From Cellvibrionaceae bacterium (GTDB lineage Bacteria; Pseudomonadota; Gammaproteobacteria; Pseudomonadales; Cellvibrionaceae): DNA of 64,000 bases. The stretch spans positions 186,001 to 250,000 of the forward strand of contig JAGKWU010000003.1 of assembly GCA_021151695.1 (NCBI GenBank), read 5' to 3'. A program made the position numbers and the translations under genes. Positions 44,924 to 53,763 of the stretch are shown one piece after another (the first letter of the stretch is position 1; each line of letters begins with the position of its first letter). The notes under the pieces were generated by a model that saw only the letters and a program-made list of their open reading frames with translations, was not told the DNA's origin and did no database searches.

Positions 44924-45542
44924 ATTTAACGCGTAAGCGCTGGTGTTGTTCTTCGAAGTGCCTGGTTCACAAACGCCCCGAAGCCCGAAGGGTCAAAACA
45001 AACCTTAGTTTGTTTTGATTAACTCCAGTTAGGCTGCCTATTTAATTCCGAGTTTTCCAAGCAAATGCTATATTGCAGCGCGAGTTTTGCTTGCCAATAA
45101 GCCCAAATAACAAAACAGCAATCAAAATCATTTAGGGAGCAACTACCGAGAAATTATCGGCAGTTCGAAAAAGACACGGCAACTCCTAAGAATTATTTAG
45201 TGGTTCACATAGGGCATCAAGTTCAACTATTGAAGTTGGTCAGAAAACACCTAATGAAAGCGTTGCAACCAGCTTCCGAAAAGAAGAACTATCCGGAAAT
45301 TCTGAATAGTTAAGGGACGGCATTTGAAACCCTTAATAAAACGAGCTGGGTTAAAACTCAGCAGGTGCAAAATATGTACACACTCATACCGATATAAAGA
45401 TTTGTCCGTAAATTTGATTAGGGTAAGAAAGTGGTAGGTTCCAAATTGGAACCTACCAAATCCCAGAAATTACCAGCGAAAGCCTATATTTTCATCCACC
45501 AACTTAATGACGATGAAAAGCTAAAGAATCAGGAACAACAGA
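44924..45542. other. 619-bp AT-rich non-coding stretch upstream of the hsd operon
   Basis: No convincing gene. It contains two perfect inverted repeats: TCAAAACAAAC-CTTA-GTTTGTTTTGA (44993-45018) and the palindrome at 45433-45457, listed separately. Base composition is more AT-rich than the core genes on the left. I found no direct copy of the tRNA 3' end in it, nor any integrase gene. Confidence 0.5.
45433..45457. promoter_or_regulatory. 25-bp palindrome, candidate operator of the hsd/prr operon
   Basis: GGTAGGTTCCAA (45433-45444), a single central A, then TTGGAACCTACC (45446-45457): a perfect 12-bp inverted repeat 86 bp before the hsdM start. The loop is too short for an RNA terminator and no T-tract follows, so a dimeric protein operator is the better reading. 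No controller gene is adjacent, so the binding protein is unknown. Confidence 0.5.
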
Positions 45543-47090
45543 ATGACAAGTACTCAACAACGCAAGGCCCTGCAAAGCCAAATCTGGGCGATTGCTAACG
45601 ATGTACGTGGAGCCGTTGACGGCTGGGATTTTAAACAATACGTACTCGGCACACTGTTTTACCGCTTTATCAGCGAAAACTTTGCCAGCTACATTGAGGC
45701 CGATGACGACAGTATTGTTTATGCGAAATTACCCGACAACATAATCACGCCTGAAATCAAAGATGATGCCATTAAAACCAAAGGCTATTTTATCTACCCC
45801 AGTCAGCTATTCGCCAATGTTGCGGCCAATCCTGATACGAATGAAAATTTGAATACAGAGTTGAAAGCGATTTTCTCCGAGATTGAAGGTTCAGCTCATG
45901 GTTACCCCTCCGAACACGATATCAAAGGCTTGTTTGCTGATTTTGATACCACCAGCAACCGCTTGGGCAATACGGTAAAAGATAAAAACAAGCGTCTGGC
46001 TGACGTGCTTAAAGGTGTAGCCAAACTTGAATTTGGCACTTTCGATGCGGCTCATATAGATTTATTCGGCGATGCCTACGAATTTCTTATCTCCAACTAC
46101 GCTGCTAATGCAGGTAAATCAGGCGGCGAATTTTTTACACCGCAGCATGTGTCCAAATTAATTGCGCAGCTCGCCATGCATGGCCAAACCAGCGTGAATA
46201 AAATTTATGACCCCGCTTGTGGTTCTGGCTCGCTCTTGTTGCAAGCCAAAAAACATTTTGATGCGCATATTATTGACGAAGGTTTTTACGGGCAGGAGTT
46301 AAACCACACCACCTACAATCTTGCGCGTATGAATATGTTTTTGCATAACATTAACTACGACAAGTTTAATATCCAATTAGGCGACACCTTACGCAGCCCG
46401 CATTTTGGCGATGACAAGCCCTTTGATGCGATTGTCTCCAACCCGCCTTACTCGGTGAAATGGATTGGTAGCGACGACCCAACCCTGATTAACGATGACC
46501 GCTTTGCGCCAGCGGGTGTACTTGCGCCAAAATCCAAAGCAGACTTTGCCTTTGTGTTACATGCGTTAAGTTATTTATCCAGCAAAGGCCGCGCGGCGAT
46601 TGTGTGCTTCCCCGGTATTTTTTACCGTGGCGGTGCAGAACAAAAAATTCGCCAATACTTGGTGGATAACAATTACGTGGAAACAGTGATTTCGCTTGCA
46701 CCCAATTTGTTTTTTGGTACCACCATAGCAGTAAATATTTTGGTACTCTCTAAACACAAAACCGACACGACTACACAATTTATTGATGCCAGCGGTTTAT
46801 TTAAAAAGGAAACCAATAACAATATTCTGACCGATGCGCATATTGAAGAAATTATGAAGGCGTTTGATAGCAAAGCGAATATAGATCACTTTGCAAGATC
46901 AGCACCTTACGAAGAAGTTGCTAAAGAGTACAACCTATCCGTCAGCGGCTATGTGGAAGCCAAAGACACTCGTGAAGTGGTGGATATTACCAAACTCAAT
47001 GTCGAACTTAAAATCACCGTTTCTAAAATCGACCAACTTCGCAAAGAGATTGATTCGATTGTTGCGGAGATTGAGGGGTTGGATGCATGA
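45543..47090 (+). CDS. hsdM: Type I restriction-modification DNA methyltransferase subunit (type IC)
   Basis: 515 aa. The N-terminal helical HsdM domain contains YVLGTLFYRFISENFASYI. The AdoMet-binding motif I reads DPACGSGSLLLQA (~222-234) and catalytic motif IV is SNPPYS (~298-303), which methylates adenine at N6. FTPQHVSKL is a type I hallmark. It forms M2S with HsdS for modification and R2M2S for restriction. It overlaps hsdS by 4 bp. In the Prr system of E. coli this subunit (PrrA) also helps to keep the PrrC nuclease silent. Confidence 0.96.
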   Translation: MTSTQQRKALQSQIWAIANDVRGAVDGWDFKQYVLGTLFYRFISENFASYIEADDDSIVYAKLPDNIITPEIKDDAIKTKGYFIYPSQLFANVAANPDTNENLNTELKAIFSEIEGSAHGYPSEHDIKGLFADFDTTSNRLGNTVKDKNKRLADVLKGVAKLEFGTFDAAHIDLFGDAYEFLISNYAANAGKSGGEFFTPQHVSKLIAQLAMHGQTSVNKIYDPACGSGSLLLQAKKHFDAHIIDEGFYGQELNHTTYNLARMNMFLHNINYDKFNIQLGDTLRSPHFGDDKPFDAIVSNPPYSVKWIGSDDPTLINDDRFAPAGVLAPKSKADFAFVLHALSYLSSKGRAAIVCFPGIFYRGGAEQKIRQYLVDNNYVETVISLAPNLFFGTTIAVNILVLSKHKTDTTTQFIDASGLFKKETNNNILTDAHIEEIMKAFDSKANIDHFARSAPYEEVAKEYNLSVSGYVEAKDTREVVDITKLNVELKITVSKIDQLRKEIDSIVAEIEGLDA

Positions 47091-48331
47091 GCAATTTAAG
47101 CTTTATGGAAAAGCTGCTGGAAGGAGTTGAGGTGAAATGGACAGACTTAGGGGCAGTTTCCGAAATATACGACGGGACTCATCAGACTCCTAAATATACA
47201 GATACTGGCATTCCTTTTGTTAGCGTTCAGAACATTAAAAATCTTTACGGAACGGAAAAATTTATTTCGGCGGAAGATTTTGAAAAGTACAAATATAAGC
47301 CCCGTAAAAATGATTTGTTTATGACAAGAATTGGTGATGTTGGCACTTGCGCAGTCGTTGAAAATGATGAACCACTTGCATATTACGTTACGCTTGCCCT
47401 GATTCGTGTAAGCCAAGAGACTGTATTGCCTAAATTCATAAAATATTTTATTGAAAGCGGATTTGGCAAAGTAGAGCTCTATAAGCGAACGCTTATACAT
47501 GCTGTTCCAATGAAAATTAACTTGGGTGAAATTGGCAAGATAGTCATCCCCATCCCCTGCCCAGAAAACCCAAAAAAATCTCTGGGAATCCAAGCTGAAA
47601 TAGTCCGAATTTTGGACGCATTTACCGCGCATACCGCCGAGCTTACAGCCGAGCTTACAGCCCGCAAAAAACAATACAACTACTATCGCGATAAGTTATT
47701 GAGTTTTGAAGAGGGGGATGTGGAGTGGAAGACGTTGCCGGAGATGGCGCTTGATTTTGGGCGCGGGAAATCTAAGCATCGTCCGAGAAATGACGAGAAG
47801 TTGTATGGTGGTGATATACCCTTCATACAAACAGGCGATATTAGAAACGCATCGCACATCATCATGCAATATAGTCAAACATACAGCGAGCTGGGATTAA
47901 GGCAAAGCAAGTTGTGGCCTAAGGGAGCGCTGTGTATCACAATCGCAGCCAATATAGCGGAGACTTCAATATTAGGTTTCGATGCTTGTTTTCCTGATAG
48001 TGTGATTGGCTTTGTTGCTGATCCTAAAAAAACCAGCGCTGGTTATGTTGAATATCTCCTTCAATCAATTAAAAACAAGTTGGAAGAGAAAGGAAAAGAA
48101 AAAAGCAGTGCACAGAGCAATATCAATCTTGCTACTTTTGAGCAGTTAAAACTTCCCTTTCCTTCGATCGCAGAGCAAGCTCGCATCGTTGCCATCCTTG
48201 ATCAATTCGACACGCTAATAAGTTCCATTACCGAGGGTTTACCCCGCGAAATCGAACTTCGCCAAAAGCAATACGAGCATTACCGCGATTTGCTGTTGAG
48301 TTTTCCTAAGTTAGAAGAGGTGGCTGCATAA
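47087..48331 (+). CDS. hsdS: Type I restriction specificity subunit with TAEL repeat (type IC)
   Basis: 414 aa, two target-recognition domains (~10-165 and ~215-360), each followed by a long conserved helix (IQAEIVRILDAFTAHTAEL..., EQARIVAILDQFDTLI...). The two helices set the spacing of the two half-targets. The first helix holds tandem TAEL-TAEL-TAR coded by 12-bp repeats, the element that in EcoR124I/II changes the spacer of the DNA target. The second ends in RQKQYEHYRDLLLSFP, matching KKQYNYYRDKLLSFEE of the first. The recognised sequence cannot be read from the protein. Confidence 0.95.
   Translation: MSNLSFMEKLLEGVEVKWTDLGAVSEIYDGTHQTPKYTDTGIPFVSVQNIKNLYGTEKFISAEDFEKYKYKPRKNDLFMTRIGDVGTCAVVENDEPLAYYVTLALIRVSQETVLPKFIKYFIESGFGKVELYKRTLIHAVPMKINLGEIGKIVIPIPCPENPKKSLGIQAEIVRILDAFTAHTAELTAELTARKKQYNYYRDKLLSFEEGDVEWKTLPEMALDFGRGKSKHRPRNDEKLYGGDIPFIQTGDIRNASHIIMQYSQTYSELGLRQSKLWPKGALCITIAANIAETSILGFDACFPDSVIGFVADPKKTSAGYVEYLLQSIKNKLEEKGKEKSSAQSNINLATFEQLKLPFPSIAEQARIVAILDQFDTLISSITEGLPREIELRQKQYEHYRDLLLSFPKLEEVAA
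47633..47665 (+). repeat. 12-bp tandem repeat in hsdS encoding TAEL-TAEL-TAR
   Basis: ACCGCCGAGCTT (47633-47644), ACAGCCGAGCTT (47645-47656), then the partial ACAGCCCGC (47657-47665), all in frame. Unequal exchange would add or remove four residues and, by the EcoR124I/II precedent, lengthen or shorten the spacer in the DNA target by one base. Confidence 0.9.
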
Positions 48332-48332
48332 A

Positions 48333-49526
48333 ATGAGCAAAACGCTAACGGAAATAGCCGAGCAGCTAAGTACGCCGCAACGTTTATTAAAGACTGTCAC
48401 TGAAGAAAAAAGAAGAGTTGCCCCTAAGCAAGTAGAAGAAATTAAGCCTGTTCCAAAAGTACAGCTCATCTATGCTTTTAATGGCACAGGAAAAACGCGC
48501 CTATCTCGCGAGTTCAAGCAAGTCGTCGCGCCTAAAGGTAATGGAGAAGAGACACCATCGCCACGCGAAAAATTTTTGTATTACAACGCCTTTACCGAGG
48601 ATCTCTTTTACTGGGACAATGATTTACATGGTGATACGGAGCCGAAGCTTAAAATACAACCTAATTCATATACCAATTGGCTGCTTACTTTACTTAAAGA
48701 TCTCGGGCAAGATGGAAATATCATTAAATACTTTCAACACTATGCCAATGACAAATTGACGCCGCATTTCAGCGAGGATTTTACTGAAGTGACTTTTTCA
48801 TTGGAACGCGGTGACGATGAGCGTTCAGGTCACATAAAAATTTCCAAAGGCGAAGAAAGTAATTTCATTTGGAGTGTGTTTTACACTCTGCTGGATCAGG
48901 TTATCAATATTCGTAACATTGCCGAACCTGAAAATCGTGAGTCTAGAGTGTTTGATGATTTAGAATATGTATTTATTGACGATCCAGTAAGCTCACTTGA
49001 TGAAAATCATTTAATTGAATTGGCAGTCAATTTAGCAGGGCTTATTAAATCTAGTCCGTCAGACTTGAAGTTTATAGTCACAACTCATAGCCCTTTGTTT
49101 TATAACGTCCTTTACAATGAGCTGAACAGCAAAGTCTGTTATCTGTTAGAACGCTTTGAAGATGGTTCTTTTGCACTCACTGAAAAGCAAGGTGATTCTA
49201 ATAAAAGTTTTTCCTACCACCTGTATTTAAAGCAAACACTAGAACAGGCAATTGCTGACGATCAAATACAAAGATATCACTTTACACTGCTGCGTAATCT
49301 ATACGAAAAAACTGCCAGCTTTTTGGGTTACCCGAAGTGGTCAGAGCTTTTACCCGATGATAAGCAGCTATATTTAAGCCGAATCGTTAACTTTACAAGC
49401 CATAGTGCGTTATCCAATGAAGCCGCTGCTGAGCCAACACCGCAAGAGAGGGCAACAGTAAAATTGCTGCTCGATCACTTAAAAAACAACTATGGCTATT
49501 GGAAGATGGAAACTCAAAATGGTTGA
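48333..49526 (+). CDS. prrC: PrrC-family anticodon nuclease (tRNA-Lys ribotoxin)
   Basis: 397 aa (E. coli PrrC is 396). The N-terminal ABC-type ATPase has Walker A in YAFNGTGKTRLS (~48-58) and Walker B FIDDPVSSLDENH (~214-226). The C-terminal nuclease part keeps Arg321, Glu325 (RNLYE) and His357 (FTSHS), equivalent to PrrC Arg320-Glu324-His356, and Asp288 at the site of Asp287. It lies between hsdS and hsdR as in the prr locus. PrrC is held silent by the type IC complex and, when phage inhibits restriction, cuts tRNA-Lys at the anticodon. Family assignment is firm; activity here is inferred. Confidence 0.95.
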   Translation: MSKTLTEIAEQLSTPQRLLKTVTEEKRRVAPKQVEEIKPVPKVQLIYAFNGTGKTRLSREFKQVVAPKGNGEETPSPREKFLYYNAFTEDLFYWDNDLHGDTEPKLKIQPNSYTNWLLTLLKDLGQDGNIIKYFQHYANDKLTPHFSEDFTEVTFSLERGDDERSGHIKISKGEESNFIWSVFYTLLDQVINIRNIAEPENRESRVFDDLEYVFIDDPVSSLDENHLIELAVNLAGLIKSSPSDLKFIVTTHSPLFYNVLYNELNSKVCYLLERFEDGSFALTEKQGDSNKSFSYHLYLKQTLEQAIADDQIQRYHFTLLRNLYEKTASFLGYPKWSELLPDDKQLYLSRIVNFTSHSALSNEAAAEPTPQERATVKLLLDHLKNNYGYWKMETQNG

Positions 49527-52500
49527 TTACACAAAACCTATTGCAGAATTGAATAACTTTATCGTTCTCGATAAATACAAAAGAGAATGGGAAGTAAAAG
49601 AAAGCTACCAGAGTGAAGGTGACTTGGAACGCGAGTTTATTCAGGACTTGCAGAATCAAGGCTATGAATACGTACCCGGCTTAAACACCCATAAAGCCCT
49701 GCTGGAAAATGTACGCACACAACTGCAAGCATTGAATAACGTGGAGCTTACCGATGGTGAGTGGTCTCGCTTTTTAGAAACCTATCTAGATAAGCCTAGC
49801 GACAGCATTGTCGATAAAACCCGCAAGATTCACGATGATTATATTCACGATTTCGTGTTTGACGATGGCCGCATCAAAAATATCTACCTGCTAGATAAGA
49901 AAAACATAGCTCGCAACAAAGTACAGGTTATCAAGCAGTTTGAACAAATGGGTAGCCATGCTAACCGTTACGACGTAACCATTTTGGTGAATGGGCTACC
50001 TTTGGTTCAAGTAGAGCTGAAAAAACGTGGCGTAGCGATTCGTGAAGCCTTCAACCAAGTACACCGCTACAGCAAAGAGAGCTTTAACAGCGAGCAGTCG
50101 CTGTATAAGTATTTGCAATTGTTTGTAATCTCTAACGGCACTGATAGCCGCTATTTTGCCAATACCACCAAGCGCAACAAAAACAGCTTCGACTTCACCA
50201 TGAATTGGGCAACCAAAGACAACAGCCTAATTAAAGATTTAAAAGACTTTACCACTACCTTCTTTCAGAAAAACACTCTGCTTAACGTTTTGCTGCATTA
50301 CTCGGTATTTGACGTAAGCGATACTCTATTAGTTATGCGCCCCTATCAAATCGCCGCCACCGAGCGCATTATGTGGAAAATCAAAAGCTCATTCGAGGGA
50401 AAAAATTGGAGCAATCCAGAAAGTGGCGGATTTATCTGGCATACCACCGGATCAGGCAAAACCCTCACCAGTTTTAAAGCTGCACGATTAGCTACCGAGC
50501 TGGAATTTATCGATAAAGTATTTTTTGTGGTGGACAGGAAAGATCTGGACTACCAGACCATGAAGGAATACCAACGCTTCTCACCCGATAGCGTAAATGG
50601 TTCTGATAGTACCGCTGGCCTTAAGCGCAATTTGGAAAAAGACGATAACAAAATCATCGTCACCACTATCCAAAAGCTTAACAACCTAATGAAAACGGAA
50701 AGCGACCTGCCCATTTATAATAAGCAGGTCGTGTTTATTTTTGATGAGTGTCACCGCAGTCAATTTGGTGAGGCACAGAAAAATCTTAATAAGAAATTTA
50801 AACGCTTCTACCAGTTTGGTTTTACCGGAACACCTATATTCCCGCAAAATGCTCTGGGCGCCGAAACCACAGCCAGCGTATTTGGTCGCGAACTGCATTC
50901 TTACGTAATTACTGATGCGATTCGCGATGAAAAAGTACTTAAGTTCAAAGTGGACTACAACGATGTTCGCCCAAAATTTAAGGCCATCGAAACCGAGCAG
51001 GACGAGAAAAAGCTCTCTGCCGCTGAAAACAAAGAAGCCTTGTTACACCCTGAACGTATTAAAGAGATTTCTCAGTACATTCTGAATAACTACCGTCAGA
51101 AAACTCATCGCTTGCAAGGCTCTTCAAATGGTCAAGCAAAAGGCTTTAATGCCATGTTTGCAGTAAGCAGCGTGGAAGCCGCCAAGCTCTATTATGAGTC
51201 GTTGAATCAACTACAATCACAGAGCGATAAAAAACTGAAAATTGCCACTATCTTCTCTTTCGCCGCAAATGAAGAGCAGGATGCAGTGGGTGATATTGTT
51301 GATGAAACATTTGATGTTTCTGCCATGAAATCAAGCGCTAAAGAATTTTTAAACGCAGCAATTTCTGACTACAACACCTTTTTTAAAACCAATTTCAGTG
51401 TCGATAGTAATGGCTTCCAGAACTACTACCGCGATTTAGCTATGCGGGTTAAGTCTAAGGAAATTGATCTGTTGATAGTTGTCGGAATGTTCCTTACCGG
51501 TTTTGATGCACCGACACTCAATACATTATTTGTAGACAAAAACCTGCGATTCCACGGTTTGATGCAAGCCTATTCACGCACCAATCGCATTTACGATGCT
51601 ACAAAAACCTTCGGTAATATAGTTACCTTCCGCGATTTGGAAAAAGCCACTGTTGATGCAATCACGCTATTTGGTGACAAGAACACCAAAAACGTCGTTC
51701 TGGAAAAGAGCTACAAAGAATATATGGAAGGCTTTACCGATGTGGTAACTGGTGAGGCGCGGCGCGGTTTTATGGATGTAGTAAGCGAACTGGAACAGCG
51801 CTTTCCCGATCCTGCCAATATCGAAAAAGAGTCTGATAAAAAAGCTTTCGCGAAGCTCTTTGGCGAATACCTGCGCGTAGAAAACGTGCTGCAAAACTAC
51901 GATGAATTTGCCAGTTTGAAGGCGCTGCAAAAACTGGATATGAATGATCAAGAAGCAGTCGAGGCATTTAAAGCTGAACACTATCTGGATGATGCAAAGC
52001 TTGCTGAGCTACAAACCATACGCCTGCCTGCCGACCGTAAAATTCAGGATTACCGCTCTACCTATAACGATATCCGCGATTGGCAGCGCCGACAAAAGTC
52101 AGCCGAGGAAAAAGGGAAATCCACCATCGACTGGGATGATGTAGTGTTTGAAGTGGATCTGTTGAAATCGCAAGAGATCAATCTGGATTACATCCTAGAG
52201 ATAATTTTCGAACATAACAAAAAGACCAAAAATAAAGCTGACCTAGTTGACGAAGTGCGCCGCGTAATTCGCGCCAGTATTGGCAACCGCGCCAAAGAAA
52301 GCTTGGTGGTAGACTTTATCAACCAAACTGACCTCGACCGAATTGGTGATAAAGCCAGCGTGATAGAAGCCTTCTTCGCTTTTGCTCAAGCAGAGCAGCA
52401 ACGTGAAGCAGAAGAACTGATTAATAGCGAGAATTTGAATCAAGACGCTGCGAGGCGTTATATAACGACCTCTCTTAAGCGAGAGTATGTCAGCGACGCA

Positions 52501-52632
52501 GGAACAGAGCTTAACACCATCCTACCCAAGATGAGCCCGTTAAACCCTCAATACCTCACGAAGAAACAGAGTGTGTTTCAAAAAATCGCTGCGTTTGTGG
52601 AGAAGTTTAAAGGTGTGGGGGGAGGTATCTAA
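49519..52632 (+). CDS. hsdR: Type I restriction endonuclease/translocase subunit (type IC)
   Basis: 1037 aa from ATG 49519, overlapping prrC by 8 bp (ATGGTTGA); an in-frame ATG at 49492 is an alternative. The N-terminal nuclease domain has the D/ExK site in VQVELKKRG (~165). SF2 motor motifs follow: HTTGSGKT (~308-315), FDECHRSQFG (~406-415), FTGTP, and VVGMFLTGFDAPTLNTLFVDK plus QAYSRTNR. The C-terminal helical region binds the methylase. It translocates DNA and cuts far from the site. All catalytic motifs are intact. Confidence 0.96.
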   Translation: MVDYTKPIAELNNFIVLDKYKREWEVKESYQSEGDLEREFIQDLQNQGYEYVPGLNTHKALLENVRTQLQALNNVELTDGEWSRFLETYLDKPSDSIVDKTRKIHDDYIHDFVFDDGRIKNIYLLDKKNIARNKVQVIKQFEQMGSHANRYDVTILVNGLPLVQVELKKRGVAIREAFNQVHRYSKESFNSEQSLYKYLQLFVISNGTDSRYFANTTKRNKNSFDFTMNWATKDNSLIKDLKDFTTTFFQKNTLLNVLLHYSVFDVSDTLLVMRPYQIAATERIMWKIKSSFEGKNWSNPESGGFIWHTTGSGKTLTSFKAARLATELEFIDKVFFVVDRKDLDYQTMKEYQRFSPDSVNGSDSTAGLKRNLEKDDNKIIVTTIQKLNNLMKTESDLPIYNKQVVFIFDECHRSQFGEAQKNLNKKFKRFYQFGFTGTPIFPQNALGAETTASVFGRELHSYVITDAIRDEKVLKFKVDYNDVRPKFKAIETEQDEKKLSAAENKEALLHPERIKEISQYILNNYRQKTHRLQGSSNGQAKGFNAMFAVSSVEAAKLYYESLNQLQSQSDKKLKIATIFSFAANEEQDAVGDIVDETFDVSAMKSSAKEFLNAAISDYNTFFKTNFSVDSNGFQNYYRDLAMRVKSKEIDLLIVVGMFLTGFDAPTLNTLFVDKNLRFHGLMQAYSRTNRIYDATKTFGNIVTFRDLEKATVDAITLFGDKNTKNVVLEKSYKEYMEGFTDVVTGEARRGFMDVVSELEQRFPDPANIEKESDKKAFAKLFGEYLRVENVLQNYDEFASLKALQKLDMNDQEAVEAFKAEHYLDDAKLAELQTIRLPADRKIQDYRSTYNDIRDWQRRQKSAEEKGKSTIDWDDVVFEVDLLKSQEINLDYILEIIFEHNKKTKNKADLVDEVRRVIRASIGNRAKESLVVDFINQTDLDRIGDKASVIEAFFAFAQAEQQREAEELINSENLNQDAARRYITTSLKREYVSDAGTELNTILPKMSPLNPQYLTKKQSVFQKIAAFVEKFKGVGGGI

Positions 52633-52646
52633 CTTCTAAGAACAAC

Positions 52647-53648
52647 ATGCCAAAAGCCAATCAACCACCTTACAGCATCACCCCAGCCATTGTTCGCCTA
52701 ATCGCAACTATTAGCGAAGCTGTAGGCCGCCTGTCGGTTTTGGAGGAAGAAAAAAATCTACGGTTACGCCGTGCAAACCGCATCCGCACCATCCAAGGCT
52801 CATTAGCAATTGAAGGGAATACACTAAGCGAAGAACAAATTACCGCGATTCTGGAAGGTAAACGCATTATTGCTCCCCCCAAAGAAATCCTGGAGGTTCG
52901 CAATGCGATTAAAGCCTATGATCAATTTGAAACTTGGCAAACAGCTAGCGAAAGGGATTTGCTAAAAGCACATAGCGTTTTGATGGTTGGCCTTGTCGAT
53001 GATGCGGGCAGCTATCGTAAAGGCAATGTAGGCGTGATGAATGGTGATCAAGTTGTGCATATGGCGCCGCCTGCGAATAGAGTTAAGCAACTGATGGGCG
53101 ATTTATTGAGTTGGCTTGATGGTGCTGAAGAGCACCCATTAATTGCCAGCTCCATTTTTCATTACGAGTTTGAATTTATCCATCCATTCAGTGATGGCAA
53201 CGGCCGTATGGGCCGGCTTTGGCAGACGTTAATACTCAACCAATGGAACCCATTATTTGCAAACTTGCCGGTTGAAAGCATGATTCATGAGCACCAAAGT
53301 GAGTATTACCAAGCAATAAATCTCAGTACCAAAAAGACCGACTCGGCGCCGTTCATCGAGTTTATGCTCCAGATGATTTTGAACACCATTGAATCATCTA
53401 ACTCTTTAGCCACCCCCCAAGTCACCCCTCAAGTCACCCCCCAAGTCAAGGAATTGCTTTTGGCTATAAAAGGAGAGATGAGCCGCGATGAATTACAAAC
53501 CGCTTTGGGCTTGCAGGATCGCAAATCATTTAGCGAACGCTATTTAAAACCTGCACTTACCGCAGGATTAATCGAAATGACAATCCCAGAAAAACCCAAC
53601 AGCCGGTTGCAGAAATATCGCTTAACCAGCAAAGGGCAGAGAATTTAA
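52647..53648 (+). CDS. fic: Fic-family AMP-transferase with autoinhibitory motif
   Basis: 333 aa. The Fic motif HPFSDGNGRMGR (179-190) is complete, with catalytic His179. An N-terminal inhibitory helix carries S52-xxx-E56-G57, the [ST]xxxE[GN] motif, so this is a class II (self-inhibited) Fic that should transfer AMP to Ser/Thr/Tyr hydroxyls when released. A TPQV-TPQV-TPQV spacer coded by three 12-bp repeats (53412-53447) leads to a C-terminal winged-helix domain (MSRDELQTALGLQDRKSF). It starts 14 bp after hsdR, so it is the fifth gene of the operon. The target protein is unknown. Confidence 0.93.
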   Translation: MPKANQPPYSITPAIVRLIATISEAVGRLSVLEEEKNLRLRRANRIRTIQGSLAIEGNTLSEEQITAILEGKRIIAPPKEILEVRNAIKAYDQFETWQTASERDLLKAHSVLMVGLVDDAGSYRKGNVGVMNGDQVVHMAPPANRVKQLMGDLLSWLDGAEEHPLIASSIFHYEFEFIHPFSDGNGRMGRLWQTLILNQWNPLFANLPVESMIHEHQSEYYQAINLSTKKTDSAPFIEFMLQMILNTIESSNSLATPQVTPQVTPQVKELLLAIKGEMSRDELQTALGLQDRKSFSERYLKPALTAGLIEMTIPEKPNSRLQKYRLTSKGQRI

Positions 53649-53763
53649 CCCCCCCACTCGCCCCTAGTTATGTATCTCTTAAAAGCCGTGGAATATGCTG
53701 CGCTACCGCCACCTATTCCCCTTTGACAACCCTCCCCCAACCCATTAAGGTTCACCCCACTAG

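Noticed and set aside
44980..45060. Possible attachment-site copy of the tRNA 3' end (TCCAGTTAGGCTGCC)
   Set aside because: Only loosely similar to TCCAGTTGGGCCCACC and no integrase gene is present in the island, so tRNA-site integration is not supported.
52670..52903. Antisense open frame at the start of fic
   Set aside because: Shadow of the fic reading frame; no start signals.
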